Shown: positions 43,842 through 52,737 of the stretch, piece by piece
Layout of the letters: each line of letters starts with the position of its first letter
How positions within the stretch are numbered: position 1 is the first letter of the stretch
Assembly (NCBI RefSeq): GCF_900215465.1
Contig: NZ_OBEH01000003.1
Coordinates: 372,001 to 436,000, forward strand
Source of the DNA: Flagellimonas pacifica
GTDB lineage: Bacteria > Bacteroidota > Bacteroidia > Flavobacteriales > Flavobacteriaceae
Direction of reading: 5' to 3'
DNA length: 64,000 bases
Program-made: the position numbers and the translations under genes
The notes under the pieces: model-generated
Databases searched by the model: none
What the model was told of the DNA's origin: nothing
What the model saw: the letters and a program-made list of their open reading frames with translations, nothing else

Positions 43842-44384
43842 TTATTTTGTTTCAGTTTCATCAATCTTCACAGGATGTTCATCTTGTTGAAGAATTTCAA
43901 TGCCCTTTTGTATGACCAAATTGGTAGGAATGGTAATTCTTCTGCCATCGTCAGTACGCATAAAAAGATAAAAACCACTAATGTCCTCAACCTTTCCTGT
44001 CCAATCAAAGTCACTGTCCAGCACCCTTATTCTATCACCTAGCCGTAAAGGATGACTGAAAAACAAAATTACACTGGCGGTTAAATTTGAAAGTATAGAC
44101 CATTGTGCAACAAATCCAATACCCACAATAGCTAAAACCGAAGAAATAAAAACAGAGAATTCCTGCAGATTTACCCCCCAGATTAAAGTAATCAAAATGA
44201 TTCCTATTCCATAAAAGAACAAATTGCTCAAATAGAAAATGATTTTTCTACTATTTATATCGATAGAACTTGTTCTTCCAAACTTTCTAATGGCTTGTTT
44301 ACTCAAAACATTTAGTCCAAAAATTACAATGAGCACAACCACTGTTATCAAAATTTCTTTTTTGAATGACATTAAATCAAGCAT
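43842..44384 (-). CDS. Short mechanosensitive channel protein (MscS family)
   Basis: 180 residues from ATG 44384 (the codon at 44390 is TTG). Three hydrophobic helices (EILITVVVLIVIFGLNVL; IIFYLSNLFFYGIGIILITLIWG; FVAQWSILSNLTASVILFF, the pore-lining TM3 with Gly/Ala packing) lead into the beta domain (RLGDRIRVLDSDFDWTGKVEDI and RTDDGRRITIPTNLVIQKG). The usual C-terminal alpha/beta domain of E. coli MscS (286 residues) is missing, as in many short MscS homologues. It would release osmolytes under membrane tension. Confidence 0.87.
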   Translation of the reverse strand: MLDLMSFKKEILITVVVLIVIFGLNVLSKQAIRKFGRTSSIDINSRKIIFYLSNLFFYGIGIILITLIWGVNLQEFSVFISSVLAIVGIGFVAQWSILSNLTASVILFFSHPLRLGDRIRVLDSDFDWTGKVEDISGFYLFMRTDDGRRITIPTNLVIQKGIEILQQDEHPVKIDETETK

Positions 44385-44559
44385 AGTCAACTAGTATTTA
44401 AGGTATTGCAAATTAACCATTTCAACTCATTGGACTTGGCTATTTTTTTCTGATGTAGAATAATTTGAAAAATGTGTAATTGAAACCATGTTTTTTGCTG
44501 GGTTTAGTGGATTTTTTTAGACAATGATAAAGATCATATTCTTAGAAAATGGGGCTGAG

Positions 44560-44567
44560 TAGTTTTG
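44560..44567 (+). promoter_or_regulatory. Candidate -7 element TAGTTTTG for ompW
   Basis: An exact TAnnTTTG match with predicted transcript start near 44574, 16 bases before the ATG. No clear TTG is found at the -33 position, so the call is moderate. Confidence 0.35.
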
Positions 44568-44589
44568 ACCAAACTTTAAAAATCAGAAA

Positions 44590-45237
44590 ATGAAAAAAAC
44601 TGCAATTAGCTTAATGGTAGTGATTTTGGCCTTTACAAATTTTACTATCGCACAAGACTCACAAACTGACAATGGGAGCAAATGGCAATTCCGACTAAGG
44701 GGTATTGCTGTTACCCCTGATGAAAGTGCGGATATACAGACAATTGGTGGTGATGTTTCTATTTCTACAGCAGTAGTACCAGAGTTTGACATTACTTACT
44801 TTTTTAACGAGAACTGGTCATTGGAATTGATATTGGCAACAACCAAACATGATGTAGAAGCTGTTCAAACGGCGGCAGGAAATATAGATTTAGGGCATGT
44901 ATGGTTGCTTCCCCCTACATTAACCGGGCAATACCATTTTACCGGAGGTGATTTTGTTCCTTATCTGGGTGCTGGACTTAACCTCACTTTGTTTTATGGC
45001 GTTGATGAAGGCCCAACCGCTGATGATGTGGATTACGACACTTCCGTGGGTTATGCATTACAGGGTGGATTTGATTACATGTTGAACGATAAATGGTTTT
45101 TAAACTTGGATGTAAAAAAACTGTTCTTGAGCACAGATGCAACTATAGATGCTACTACAGCACTTGGAGCCACCGTTGGAGCCGATGTTGATATTAATCC
45201 TTGGATTATTGGAGTTGGGGTAGGTGTAAAGTTATAA
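44590..45237 (+). CDS. ompW: OmpW family outer-membrane protein
   Basis: 215 residues with a signal peptide (MKKTAISLMVVILAFTNFTIAQ). The mature part is an 8-strand barrel with OmpW signatures: WQFRLRGIAVTPDES, VVPEFDITYFFNENWSLELI, LLPPTLTGQYHF and FVPYLGAGLNLTLFYG, ending with NPWIIGVGVGVKL. OmpW proteins may form a narrow channel for small hydrophobic molecules and often respond to stress or oxygen. Here it is monocistronic with a strong terminator. The name follows the family; the ligand is not known. Confidence 0.88.
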   Translation: MKKTAISLMVVILAFTNFTIAQDSQTDNGSKWQFRLRGIAVTPDESADIQTIGGDVSISTAVVPEFDITYFFNENWSLELILATTKHDVEAVQTAAGNIDLGHVWLLPPTLTGQYHFTGGDFVPYLGAGLNLTLFYGVDEGPTADDVDYDTSVGYALQGGFDYMLNDKWFLNLDVKKLFLSTDATIDATTALGATVGADVDINPWIIGVGVGVKL

Positions 45238-45260
45238 GCCAAACTTTTCCAAAGGGAAGG

Positions 45261-45290
45261 CGGCTTGGGAGACCAAGCCGTTTTCTTTTT
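45261..45290 (+). terminator. Rho-independent terminator
   Basis: CGGCTTGG-gaga-CCAAGCCG followed by TTTTCTTTTT, directly after ompW. Confidence 0.9.
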
Positions 45291-45346
45291 GAAGGAAATT
45301 TAAAGAATGAAATCAAAGTTTTAACCTAAATCCAAATACTTTGGTT

Positions 45347-45718
45347 TTAAACGTGCTGATCTATTAAAATGGTATTGCCATCAGGATCGGTAAACACAAT
45401 ACTGGCCGGTCCAGATGTGTTTTCATCAGCTTCTGATACCAAGGCAATATCATTCTCTTTCAAATGTTTTTGGATACTGCGCACATCATCATAGTTCTTC
45501 AATGTTTGCGCATTTTCATCCCATCCTGGATTAAAGGTCAGTATATTGTTTTCAAACATACCTTCAAAAAGTCCGATTAGAGCATTGTCATTTTTCATGA
45601 TCAAGTAATTTCGTTCCATATCACCCGCAAAAATGCTAAACCCCATTTTTTCATAAAAGTTTTTGGAAGCTTCAAGATTTTTCACCGCTAAACTTATTGA
45701 GAATGCACCCAGTTTCAT
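45347..45718 (-). CDS. VOC superfamily (glyoxalase/bleomycin-resistance-like) protein
   Basis: 123 residues, cytosolic. It starts MKLGAFSISLAVKNLEASKNFYEKMGF, the common first beta-alpha-beta unit, and ends SGPASIVFTDPDGNTILIDQHV, the second. The metal-ligand positions are not fully conserved with glyoxalase I (Glu/His pattern incomplete), so the enzyme type is open. It is the first of two VOC proteins in the window (the other is exported). An NTF2-like lipoprotein gene lies upstream on the same strand at 17 bases, suggesting one transcript. Confidence 0.85.
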   Translation of the reverse strand: MKLGAFSISLAVKNLEASKNFYEKMGFSIFAGDMERNYLIMKNDNALIGLFEGMFENNILTFNPGWDENAQTLKNYDDVRSIQKHLKENDIALVSEADENTSGPASIVFTDPDGNTILIDQHV

Positions 45719-45735
45719 AGTATATTGTTTTTATA

Positions 45736-46215
45736 TTATTTGATTTTTCCATCATGAAAACCCGCTCGTTTCCATGTTCCTTTTTCATATACCCAGAGAT
45801 TGGATACCCTAAATTCATTTTCTTTTATTTCATCGTTTTTAGAAAAAGAAGAGCTTACCTTGCCTGTTACAATAGCAGTAGTATTGTGAAATTCTATTTT
45901 TAGCTGACTCATTTTATAGTCATTGAAAACTAAAGCTCCAGACTTTATCTGCTGATTTCTTTTATTTAGATAATTGAGCCAAGTTTCCTTGTCAATAGCC
46001 TTTGAAGTTCCATTGGTGTGCATATAATTTTCTGTGATCATGGATGCGAGCGTACTAACATCACTATTCGCGAATGCATTATTGAATTGATCAATTGCTA
46101 AAGTCAACTCTTCTTTTTGTTCTTCGGACAGACTTTGCGACTTAGTTTCACAACCTAGCAAAAAAAAGAGCGATGAAATAATGAACAAGGACATAGCCAT
46201 TTTATTCAACTTCAT
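45736..46215 (-). CDS. NTF2-like (DUF4440/SnoaL type) lipoprotein
   Basis: About 159 residues from ATG 46215, giving a lipoprotein signal (MSLFIISSLFFLLGC); ATG 46254 would place the signal too far in. The domain pattern is AIDQFNNAFANSDVSTLASMITENYMHTNG followed by KETWLNYLNKRNQQIKSG and TAIVTGKVSSSFSKNDE, typical of SnoaL/DUF4440 cone-shaped folds. It may bind a small molecule in the periplasm or at the outer membrane. It is followed by the VOC gene. The specific ligand is unknown. Confidence 0.8.
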   Translation of the reverse strand: MKLNKMAMSLFIISSLFFLLGCETKSQSLSEEQKEELTLAIDQFNNAFANSDVSTLASMITENYMHTNGTSKAIDKETWLNYLNKRNQQIKSGALVFNDYKMSQLKIEFHNTTAIVTGKVSSSFSKNDEIKENEFRVSNLWVYEKGTWKRAGFHDGKIK

Positions 46216-46263
46216 ATTTAGGGAGGTTTTAAGGGTTATGAATTGAGGTTTCATTTTACGGCA

Positions 46264-46292
46264 TAAAAAAGGACTCCTTTTGGGAATCCTTC
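46264..46292 (-). terminator. Rho-independent terminator for sodC
   Basis: On the minus strand AAGGA...TCCTT arms (46292-46270, with one mismatch and an inner TCC/GGA stem) are followed by a T-tract (46270-46265). Confidence 0.65.
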
Positions 46293-46310
46293 TTTAAATA
46301 TGGTTTGTTT

Positions 46311-46892
46311 TTATTGAATGATACCAGTGCAAGCTACTCTTGCTCCTGCTGCACCACTGGGTTGTGATGTGAAATCATCCACTCCTTGATGGACAATTAC
46401 TGCCTTACCCACTATGTTCTTGGTGTCATCATCACATCCAATACACCATTCATTAGTGGCAAAATCAACCGTTGCATTACCTTCTGTATCAGCAACAAAG
46501 TTTCCAATATCACCTTTGTGGTAACCATCTTCTGCTCCCCATTTGGCATGTGGTTGAAAAGTTGGATTCCAATGACCTCCAGTAGATTTTCCATCAGCTG
46601 ATGAACAATCTGCCTTTTCGTGAATATGGATTGCATGTTCACCAGGGGTAAGAGCCGAAAGTTCAGCTTTCATGATCACGGTTCCATTCTCTTCTGTAAA
46701 AGTAACATCACCAATCACATTGCTATCACTTTTAGATTCCATGGAAAATTTGATGGTCTTGACCTCAACTACTTCCTCTATTATTTCTTCAGCTACCTCT
46801 TCGGTTGTAGTTTCTGTTTCCTTTTTAGTTTGTTTACAGCTAAATGCAGTAATCAACATAAGCGCTAAAGGAAGTGCAATGATTTTTTTCAT
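46311..46892 (-). CDS. sodC: Lipoprotein copper/zinc superoxide dismutase
   Basis: About 193 residues from ATG 46892 (46895 equally possible; 46928 adds a tail). Lipoprotein signal ending LITAFSC, then an acidic linker rich in Glu. The enzyme dismutates superoxide in the periplasm. Metal ligands are present: HIHE, GGHWNP, the bridging His of PHAKWG, the zinc Asp in KGDIGNF and the later copper His in VIVHQGVDD. The structural disulfide cysteines are KADC and RVACTGI. A PSGAAGARVACTGII tail ends the domain as usual. Together with OxyR and two OsmC domains it adds to the oxidative-stress content of the window. Confidence 0.92.
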   Translation of the reverse strand: MKKIIALPLALMLITAFSCKQTKKETETTTEEVAEEIIEEVVEVKTIKFSMESKSDSNVIGDVTFTEENGTVIMKAELSALTPGEHAIHIHEKADCSSADGKSTGGHWNPTFQPHAKWGAEDGYHKGDIGNFVADTEGNATVDFATNEWCIGCDDDTKNIVGKAVIVHQGVDDFTSQPSGAAGARVACTGIIQ

Positions 46893-47084
46893 CATAAGTT
46901 TTTTTTGGTTTTGGCCTAAGTTACTCATTATTTAAGCACATGACAATAGTTTTGTTCGATAAAGCCCAAAATGGATTTCTGGGATAAAAGGTTAAAAAAC
47001 ATCGATGAAATACTATTTTTTTCTTTAACCCGTTATGTTCTAAAAGCCTATAATTCCCCCATTTAGGTATTTAAAAAGAAAAAT

Positions 47085-47297
47085 ATGTTGGTTCATCAAC
47101 CTTCAAATTATATAGATTTCCTTAAGTACTGCAAAAAGAGAAGATCTTTTTGTAAGGGGTACCAACGCTTAAAAAAGGATAGGAGCAGAGGTGATATTAA
47201 TCAGTTTGACTATGTAAAATCTTTACGTAAGATTCATAGAGCTGCAATTGAACTGGAGCTGGAGTATTTTGATATCCTGTATATGAGATCAAACTAG
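47085..47297 (+). CDS. Small basic hypothetical protein
   Basis: 70 residues, ATG start, charge-rich (many Lys/Arg, Cys20 and similar). It begins MLVHQPSNYIDFLKYCKKRR and continues as helices (DYVKSLRKIHRAAIELELEYFDIL). The stop lies 2 bases before the end of the convergent hydrolase-OsmC gene. No family is recognised. Codon-like composition and tight packing against the neighbour support a real gene, but the evidence is weak. Confidence 0.45.
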   Translation: MLVHQPSNYIDFLKYCKKRRSFCKGYQRLKKDRSRGDINQFDYVKSLRKIHRAAIELELEYFDILYMRSN

Positions 47298-47299
47298 GG

Positions 47300-48523
47300 T
47301 TATCTTGCAACCAAACTGTTTATTACTTGTGTTTCACTATGCAGTGTTTTGTGTACAGGACATTTGTCTGCAATCTGCATGATTCTTACTCTTTGTTTAT
47401 CATCTAAATTTCCCGTTAGCTTAATCTCCCTGTGAAAAGTGTCAATTTTTGCATTGTCATTTTCACAGTTTTCACAATCTTCTGCATGTGATTTGCTGTA
47501 GGAGGTATGCACTTCAACATTTTCTACTGGCCAGCCCTTACGCTTAGCATACATTTGAATGGTCATTGCTGTACACGCAGAAAGGCCTGCAGAAACCAAT
47601 TCGTAGGGCGAAGGGCCAAAGTCGTTGCCTCCATAGCTTTCAGGTTCATCTGCAATCATATAGTGATTACCTACTTTCATTTCAGTTGTAAATCCATCTG
47701 CGGCATTTAAACTGGCTACTACTTCATGCTTCGTTTTTAATGTATTATTATCCTCTTTTATGCCCATCAGATAACGTTTTGCCCAACCGGCAATAACATT
47801 TCCAACGTATATGGAATCTTCTTTTTTAGAGAGTAAATGGTCGGCTCCATCCAAGGAAACAAAACTTTTGGGATGGTGTGCGGCCATATAGATTTCCTCG
47901 GCATTTTGAATGCCCACGGTATCATCTTGTGGTGAATGTAAAATCAATAAAGGTTTGCGGAGCGCTTTGGCAGTTTGGGGTAACGATTTGGTCTCTAAAT
48001 CATCCAAAAACTGTTTTTTAATAGTAAAATCCCTTCCGCTTAAATTTATTTTGGCTTTTCCGGTCGATTGAATTTCATCGATACCACTTTTTAACAAATG
48101 CTTTACGTGTACAGGGTTGGAAGGTGCCCCTACAGTTGCCACCGCTTTAATGGAAGGGATATCTCCTGCAGCAAAAATTGAGGCCGCTCCACCTAAGGAA
48201 TGCCCAATTATTAGGGTAGGGGGCAAGTAATTATTTTCAAGGAACTTTGCCGCCGCGACAAGATCCTCCACATTGCCTGAAAAATTAGTATCGGCAAAAT
48301 CACCTTCACTTTCTCCAAGACCTGTAAAGTCAAAACGAAGTACACCAAACCCATGTAATATTAAGGATTTACCAATATTCTTCACCGCAAGCAAGTTCTT
48401 ATTACAGGTAAAACAATGCGCAAATACTGCAAAATTATGCGGATGTCTGTCCGCCGGTAGCTCTAACCGACCTACCAAATTTTGCCTTTCAGAATTCTTG
48501 AATGTTACTTTTTGTAAGCCCAT
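47300..48523 (-). CDS. Alpha/beta hydrolase-OsmC fusion protein
   Basis: About 407 residues from ATG 48523 (48547 is TTG). The N-terminal alpha/beta hydrolase (about 1-250) has an oxyanion region (FAVFAHCFTCNKN), nucleophile elbow GHSLGGAAS, acid in LHSPQDDTVG and His in LDGADHLL. The C-terminal OsmC domain (about 270-407) has both redox cysteines: SACTAMTIQMYA and DKCPVHKTL. Such bifunctional proteins are widespread, but the combined substrate is unknown; a thioester or peroxide link is plausible. Unlike the stand-alone OsmC at 12135, this one keeps the second Cys. It is divergent from no gene within 45 bases and precedes the DUF2490 gene's 3' end. Confidence 0.87.
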   Translation of the reverse strand: MGLQKVTFKNSERQNLVGRLELPADRHPHNFAVFAHCFTCNKNLLAVKNIGKSLILHGFGVLRFDFTGLGESEGDFADTNFSGNVEDLVAAAKFLENNYLPPTLIIGHSLGGAASIFAAGDIPSIKAVATVGAPSNPVHVKHLLKSGIDEIQSTGKAKINLSGRDFTIKKQFLDDLETKSLPQTAKALRKPLLILHSPQDDTVGIQNAEEIYMAAHHPKSFVSLDGADHLLSKKEDSIYVGNVIAGWAKRYLMGIKEDNNTLKTKHEVVASLNAADGFTTEMKVGNHYMIADEPESYGGNDFGPSPYELVSAGLSACTAMTIQMYAKRKGWPVENVEVHTSYSKSHAEDCENCENDNAKIDTFHREIKLTGNLDDKQRVRIMQIADKCPVHKTLHSETQVINSLVAR

Positions 48524-48572
48524 AATGTAAAAAGTATAATTTAACAATCCAGGCTCAGTGCAAAAAAAATAG

Positions 48573-49268
48573 TTATTTGCTTTTTGCCTTCTTTTTAAAT
48601 ATACCCCTTAGGTCGGGATTATAAAAGAATCCTATCTGCAAACGATCAAAAACGGCATTGCTAAACTGATTCTTGAGATATCCGAACTGTATGCTGCTAT
48701 TCTCGGTGATATGAATCCCCAAAGCACCATAGAGTCTGTTTTGGCCAAAAAGTTCATTCTGTAAATTGATGAACAGCTCATCGTAAAAATTCAAGAAAAA
48801 AGTATCTGTTAACGGAAGCGTTACCTGAATTCTATAACGGGCACGGTGCTGGGTATCTGTTCTGGTCCCAAAATCCAGAAAACGCTGTTCCAATCTATAA
48901 CGGTGTTCAAAAAGGAATTCCCAAACTTTATTCTTTAGAATAAACTGTTCAAAAATACGATGTTCCTTGGAGTCCACTTCTCCGGGAAACTCCAAAAAGG
49001 TACCATCGGTTGTAATGTATCCGTAACCAGCAGTAGCGATGGCGTTAGGGTTAATATGATAATTTAATGCGGTTCGGAGCAATAATTGATTAAAATTAGA
49101 TGTGGTTTCGTATAGCCTAAATTGGGCTTCGGTATGAAGACTAAGGCGTTCAGCAACTTTGTTGGTGCCAAAATACATGTACCATGCACCCAATTCATCT
49201 TCTCCCGCTTGTTGGGCGTAGTTAAAAAAGCACGTGCTTGCAGCAAGTAGAAAAAATATCTTTTTCAT
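48573..49268 (-). CDS. DUF2490 family exported protein
   Basis: 231 residues with a signal peptide (MKKIFFLLAASTCFFNYAQ). The family features are AGEDELGAWYMYFGTNKVAERLSLHTEAQFRLYE at the start, HRIFEQFILKNKVWEFLFEHRYRLEQRF in the middle and IQFGYLKNQFSNAVFDRLQIGFFYNPDLR at the end. Alternating strands suggest a small outer-membrane barrel. Function is unknown. It precedes the hydrolase-OsmC gene on the same strand (49 bases between the ORFs). Confidence 0.83.
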   Translation of the reverse strand: MKKIFFLLAASTCFFNYAQQAGEDELGAWYMYFGTNKVAERLSLHTEAQFRLYETTSNFNQLLLRTALNYHINPNAIATAGYGYITTDGTFLEFPGEVDSKEHRIFEQFILKNKVWEFLFEHRYRLEQRFLDFGTRTDTQHRARYRIQVTLPLTDTFFLNFYDELFINLQNELFGQNRLYGALGIHITENSSIQFGYLKNQFSNAVFDRLQIGFFYNPDLRGIFKKKAKSK

Positions 49269-49283
49269 AAAAAAACTCTTATT

Positions 49284-49347
49284 GGGTCAAGCGCAGTTGA
49301 CTTCCATTATAATTATTACCATAAACCTCTTGACTGCGCTCGAGAGG
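49284..49347. repeat. REP-like inverted repeat pair
   Basis: GGTCAAGCGCAGTTGAC (49285-49301) and CCTCTTGACTGCGCTCGAGAGG (49326-49347). The right arm is itself palindromic (CCTCT-AGAGG ends with a GACTGCGCTC core), and its core is complementary to the left arm (11 of 14 bases). It lies in the gap between the DUF2490 and BNR genes. Confidence 0.55.
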
Positions 49348-49360
49348 ACGATGAGTATTT

Positions 49361-52300
49361 CTATTCTAAACCAAATTTCTCTGTTTCTTTAAAAGGCGAT
49401 AAATCCAAAGACTCTATGGATTCCCTATATGGCGTCCATTTCTCATCAAAGAAATTATTGGTCTTGTCCAAAGCAGATTTCAATTCATCTTCAGCATATT
49501 TCACAAGGTTTTTTTCCGTTTCAGTTATGCCGGATTTCCGTGTTCCGGAATAATAACTTGCCGTGTTCAATCGCTGCATTACATTAATTTCAGGATTTCT
49601 AGTAATTCCTTGTCTTTTGTCTTCCTTACCTATATATAATGCAACTATGGAATCAATTTGCTTGACAATGGTTGTTGAGGCTTTGACTTGATCTTTGAAC
49701 TTCTCTTTATCCAATTCCTTCATTTCTTTCTGAAATTTATTGGCTAAATCCTTGCTTTCTACCAGTTGTTTCACTGCATCGGCTGCTGTTTGAATATGGT
49801 TCTGCAATTTTTTGTCCATTTCATAAACCTCATTTATAGAAGCCATTGAGGTTTGTAATCTTGGGTCTGATTTGACCACTATTTTAGTAGAGTCTGCGTA
49901 ATCTCCATAATGCACTTTTATTTTGTACGTACCTGGCTTGACACTTATCCCACCTTGCTCAGTTTTTTTCTTGCTTATTTTTCGAGACGGCCTATCTGGA
50001 CCTTTTTCATCAAGATTCCAATAAATTCTATGGAATCCTGGTTTTTTGGGAGTTTTATATTTAAGGGTGCGAATTAATCGATTGCCATCATAAAACTTGA
50101 AGAAAACAGAGTCTTTTGTTTTTTCCTTTTTGTCTGTTTCTTCTTCACCTTTCTCTTCTTCACCTTTCTCTTCTTTTTTGTCGTCTTCTTTCTCTGGTGT
50201 GCTACCCTCTTTAAGATAGTAGGTAATCATTGCACCTGATTTTCTATTTTCACCATTATAAAGGGCATCTCCTCCAAAACGAGTGCCCGTAGCTTGCTGG
50301 TATGCAGCATGGTAGGCATCTGGGCTATCAAAAAGGCTTATTTCCTTTTGAAGAATGGTTGAATTGCTGGCTAAAGCTCTTAGGGGTCTAATATCATCCA
50401 AAACCCAGGCTGCTCGTCCAAATGTGCCAATGACCAAATCATTTTCCCTAGGGTGTATTGCCAAATCTTTGGTAGAGACCGTCGGGAAACCTTCCGTCCA
50501 TTTTTGCCATTTACTGCCTGCATCAAAGGATACATAGAGTCCGTCATCGGTTCCCAAGAACATCAAATTTGGGTTTTCCTCATCTTCCACAATGGAAAGG
50601 GTATAACTCTCAACATCATTTGAATCAATGATTCTAGTCCATGTCTTCCCATAATCTTTGGTGCGATAGGCATAAGGAGTGTAGTTAAACCTTCTGTAAT
50701 CGTTGGCAATCAGCAAGGCTTCACCCTTATTTCTTTTGGAAGCTTTTATTTGTGGAATCCAGCTTCCTACTGGTAGGCCTTTTATATTTTTTGTTACCTC
50801 AATCCAGTTGGCACCTCCGTTTTGTGTGTAATGTACCCTACCATCATCTGTACCTACCCAAAGCATATCTTTTTCAACAGGGGAAGGTTCAACAACTAAA
50901 ATAGTGCAATGGTTCTCCGCTCCAGTGGCATCCATAGTAAGCCCACCACTTTCGCTCTGTTTTTGTTTCCCCTTGTCATTGGTGGTCAGGTCAGGCGAAA
51001 TTACTTCCCATGTCAAACCCTTGTTGGTGGATTTGTGCACAAACTGGCTTCCAAAATATACTGTGCTATTATCAAATGGGTCTTGCCCAATACCTGCATT
51101 CCAGTTAAATCGAAGTTTGGTCTTTGCGTCTGGAGGGGTGGGTCTAACAATGTAATTGTTTCCTGTTTTCCAATCATATCTAGAGACAAAACCTTGCTGG
51201 CTCATGGCATAACCAAATTGATTGTCGTCCAAATCGGGAACAACATCAAAACCATCGCCAAAGGCTATTTCTTGCCAATATGCGTTCCGGATGCCTTGGG
51301 CACGCCAGACATAGGCAGGGCCTCTCCAAGAACCATTGTCCTGCATTCCTCCATATACATTGTACGGATATTCGTTATCAACATTGATATGATAGAACTG
51401 CGCAACGGGTAAATTGCCAATAAAACGCCACGTTTTCCCACCATCTTTGGTAATATTAAGACCTCCATCGTTCCCATCAATCATAAATTGGCCATTGTCA
51501 GGATGGATCCACCAAGCATGGTGGTCTGGGTGAACCCCATTGTTCACTTGATAGGCTGGCATTAATTGCTTGAAATTTTTTCCGCCATCTTCAGAAACAT
51601 TCACATAGGTGAAAATGGAATACACTCTATTTTCATTTTCGGGGTCCACATAAATTTCTGAATAATAAAAAGGTCTATTCCCTATATCATTTTTGTCATT
51701 GACCTTTTTCCATTTGAATCCACCATCTTCTGATTTATACAATGCGTTTTTCTTCGCTTCAATTAAGGCATAAATTACATTGGGCTTGTTTTTGGCAATA
51801 GCTATCCCAATTCTACCCAACTCTCCTTTTGGAAGGCCATCTTCATCCGTGATTTTTTTCCAGTTTGCCCCACCATCATGAGTAATGTACATACCACTTC
51901 CTTCTCCTCCTGATTTAAAGAACCAAGGATCTCGTTTGTGTTCCCATAGGGCAGCTATCAATTTGTTTGGATTAGAGGGGTCAATTATCAAATCGGCAAC
52001 CCCGGTTTTATTGTTTGTGAACAGGATTTTTGTCCATGTTTTTCCTCCGTCGACAGTTTTGTATACGCCACGTTCAGAGTGAATGCCCCATGGAGAACCT
52101 ATTGCTCCTGCATAAACAATATCTGGATTGGTGGGATCAATAATTACCCGATGAATGTGACGGGTTTTTTCCAATCCCATTGATTTCCATGTTTTTCCTC
52201 CATCTAGGGTTTTATAAATACCGTAACCTCCATTAAGACTATTTCTTGGATTTCCTTCCCCGGTACCGACCCATATTACTGATGGATTGGATTGTTGAAT

Positions 52301-52573
52301 GGCGACCGCCCCAATAGAAGCCGTAACTTCCTTATCAAAAATGGGTTCCCATTTTATTCCACCAGAAGTAGATTTCCATAACCCTCCTGATGCGGTTCCT
52401 ACATACATAATGTCTGGGTTGGAATGAACCACATCTATAGATGTGACCCGCCCACTCATTCCTGCGGGACCAATATTTCTAGGTTTCATATCCTGGACAA
52501 GGTCCATGGAAAAATCTTGTGCAAAAAGAGAGAATGATGCTAATAGTAGCACCAACATGTGGAAGTGTTTCAT
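49361..52573 (-). CDS. Large exported BNR/VPS10-like beta-propeller protein
   Basis: 1070 residues with a signal peptide (MKHFHMLVLLLASFSLFAQ). About residues 25-730 contain repeated Asp-box strands (ASGGLWKSTSGG, KTLDGGKTWKSMG, YKTVDGGKTWTKI, YKSEDGGFKWKKV and so on), the sortilin/VPS10-type BNR propeller seen in exported proteins. A charged low-complexity linker (about 785-820) built from a 15-base DNA tandem repeat follows, then a C-terminal region with KPGTYKIKVHYGDYADST and coiled-coil helices (about 910-1050). No catalytic Asp/Glu set is evident, so a binding role is likely, though such proteins are often annotated as glycosyl hydrolases. It is monocistronic. Confidence 0.85.
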   Translation of the reverse strand: MKHFHMLVLLLASFSLFAQDFSMDLVQDMKPRNIGPAGMSGRVTSIDVVHSNPDIMYVGTASGGLWKSTSGGIKWEPIFDKEVTASIGAVAIQQSNPSVIWVGTGEGNPRNSLNGGYGIYKTLDGGKTWKSMGLEKTRHIHRVIIDPTNPDIVYAGAIGSPWGIHSERGVYKTVDGGKTWTKILFTNNKTGVADLIIDPSNPNKLIAALWEHKRDPWFFKSGGEGSGMYITHDGGANWKKITDEDGLPKGELGRIGIAIAKNKPNVIYALIEAKKNALYKSEDGGFKWKKVNDKNDIGNRPFYYSEIYVDPENENRVYSIFTYVNVSEDGGKNFKQLMPAYQVNNGVHPDHHAWWIHPDNGQFMIDGNDGGLNITKDGGKTWRFIGNLPVAQFYHINVDNEYPYNVYGGMQDNGSWRGPAYVWRAQGIRNAYWQEIAFGDGFDVVPDLDDNQFGYAMSQQGFVSRYDWKTGNNYIVRPTPPDAKTKLRFNWNAGIGQDPFDNSTVYFGSQFVHKSTNKGLTWEVISPDLTTNDKGKQKQSESGGLTMDATGAENHCTILVVEPSPVEKDMLWVGTDDGRVHYTQNGGANWIEVTKNIKGLPVGSWIPQIKASKRNKGEALLIANDYRRFNYTPYAYRTKDYGKTWTRIIDSNDVESYTLSIVEDEENPNLMFLGTDDGLYVSFDAGSKWQKWTEGFPTVSTKDLAIHPRENDLVIGTFGRAAWVLDDIRPLRALASNSTILQKEISLFDSPDAYHAAYQQATGTRFGGDALYNGENRKSGAMITYYLKEGSTPEKEDDKKEEKGEEEKGEEETDKKEKTKDSVFFKFYDGNRLIRTLKYKTPKKPGFHRIYWNLDEKGPDRPSRKISKKKTEQGGISVKPGTYKIKVHYGDYADSTKIVVKSDPRLQTSMASINEVYEMDKKLQNHIQTAADAVKQLVESKDLANKFQKEMKELDKEKFKDQVKASTTIVKQIDSIVALYIGKEDKRQGITRNPEINVMQRLNTASYYSGTRKSGITETEKNLVKYAEDELKSALDKTNNFFDEKWTPYRESIESLDLSPFKETEKFGLE
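50141..50175. repeat. 15-bp tandem repeat (2.3 copies) in the BNR gene linker
   Basis: TTCTTCACCTTTCTC occurs twice in tandem (50141-50155, 50156-50170) and partly a third time. On the coding strand it encodes Glu-Lys-Gly-Glu-Glu units. Copy number could vary by slippage without breaking the frame. Confidence 0.85.
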
Positions 52574-52691
52574 CTTTGGTTAAATTAGTCGGCTAAAGAT
52601 ACCAAAAACCAAAAGTGGAATTCTTAAAGGGGTGTTAATGAAATTGCTTTAAGAAGTAACCTGGGATACTGGTTATTTGAAGGCTTTAAAA

Positions 52692-52721
52692 TTGCAAACT
52701 GACCGAAAGGGAATAATTTTG
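52692..52721 (+). promoter_or_regulatory. Flavobacterial promoter for the MFS gene
   Basis: TTG (52692-52694), 19 bases, TAATTTTG (52714-52721), an exact TAnnTTTG. Predicted start near 52728, 10 bases before the ATG at 52738. Confidence 0.65.
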
Positions 52722-52737
52722 TTTATTTTTAGCAATA

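Noticed and set aside
50909..51412. 167-codon plus-strand open frame inside the BNR gene
   Set aside because: The minus-strand gene shows clear repeated Asp-box motifs through this region; the opposite frame has no such pattern.
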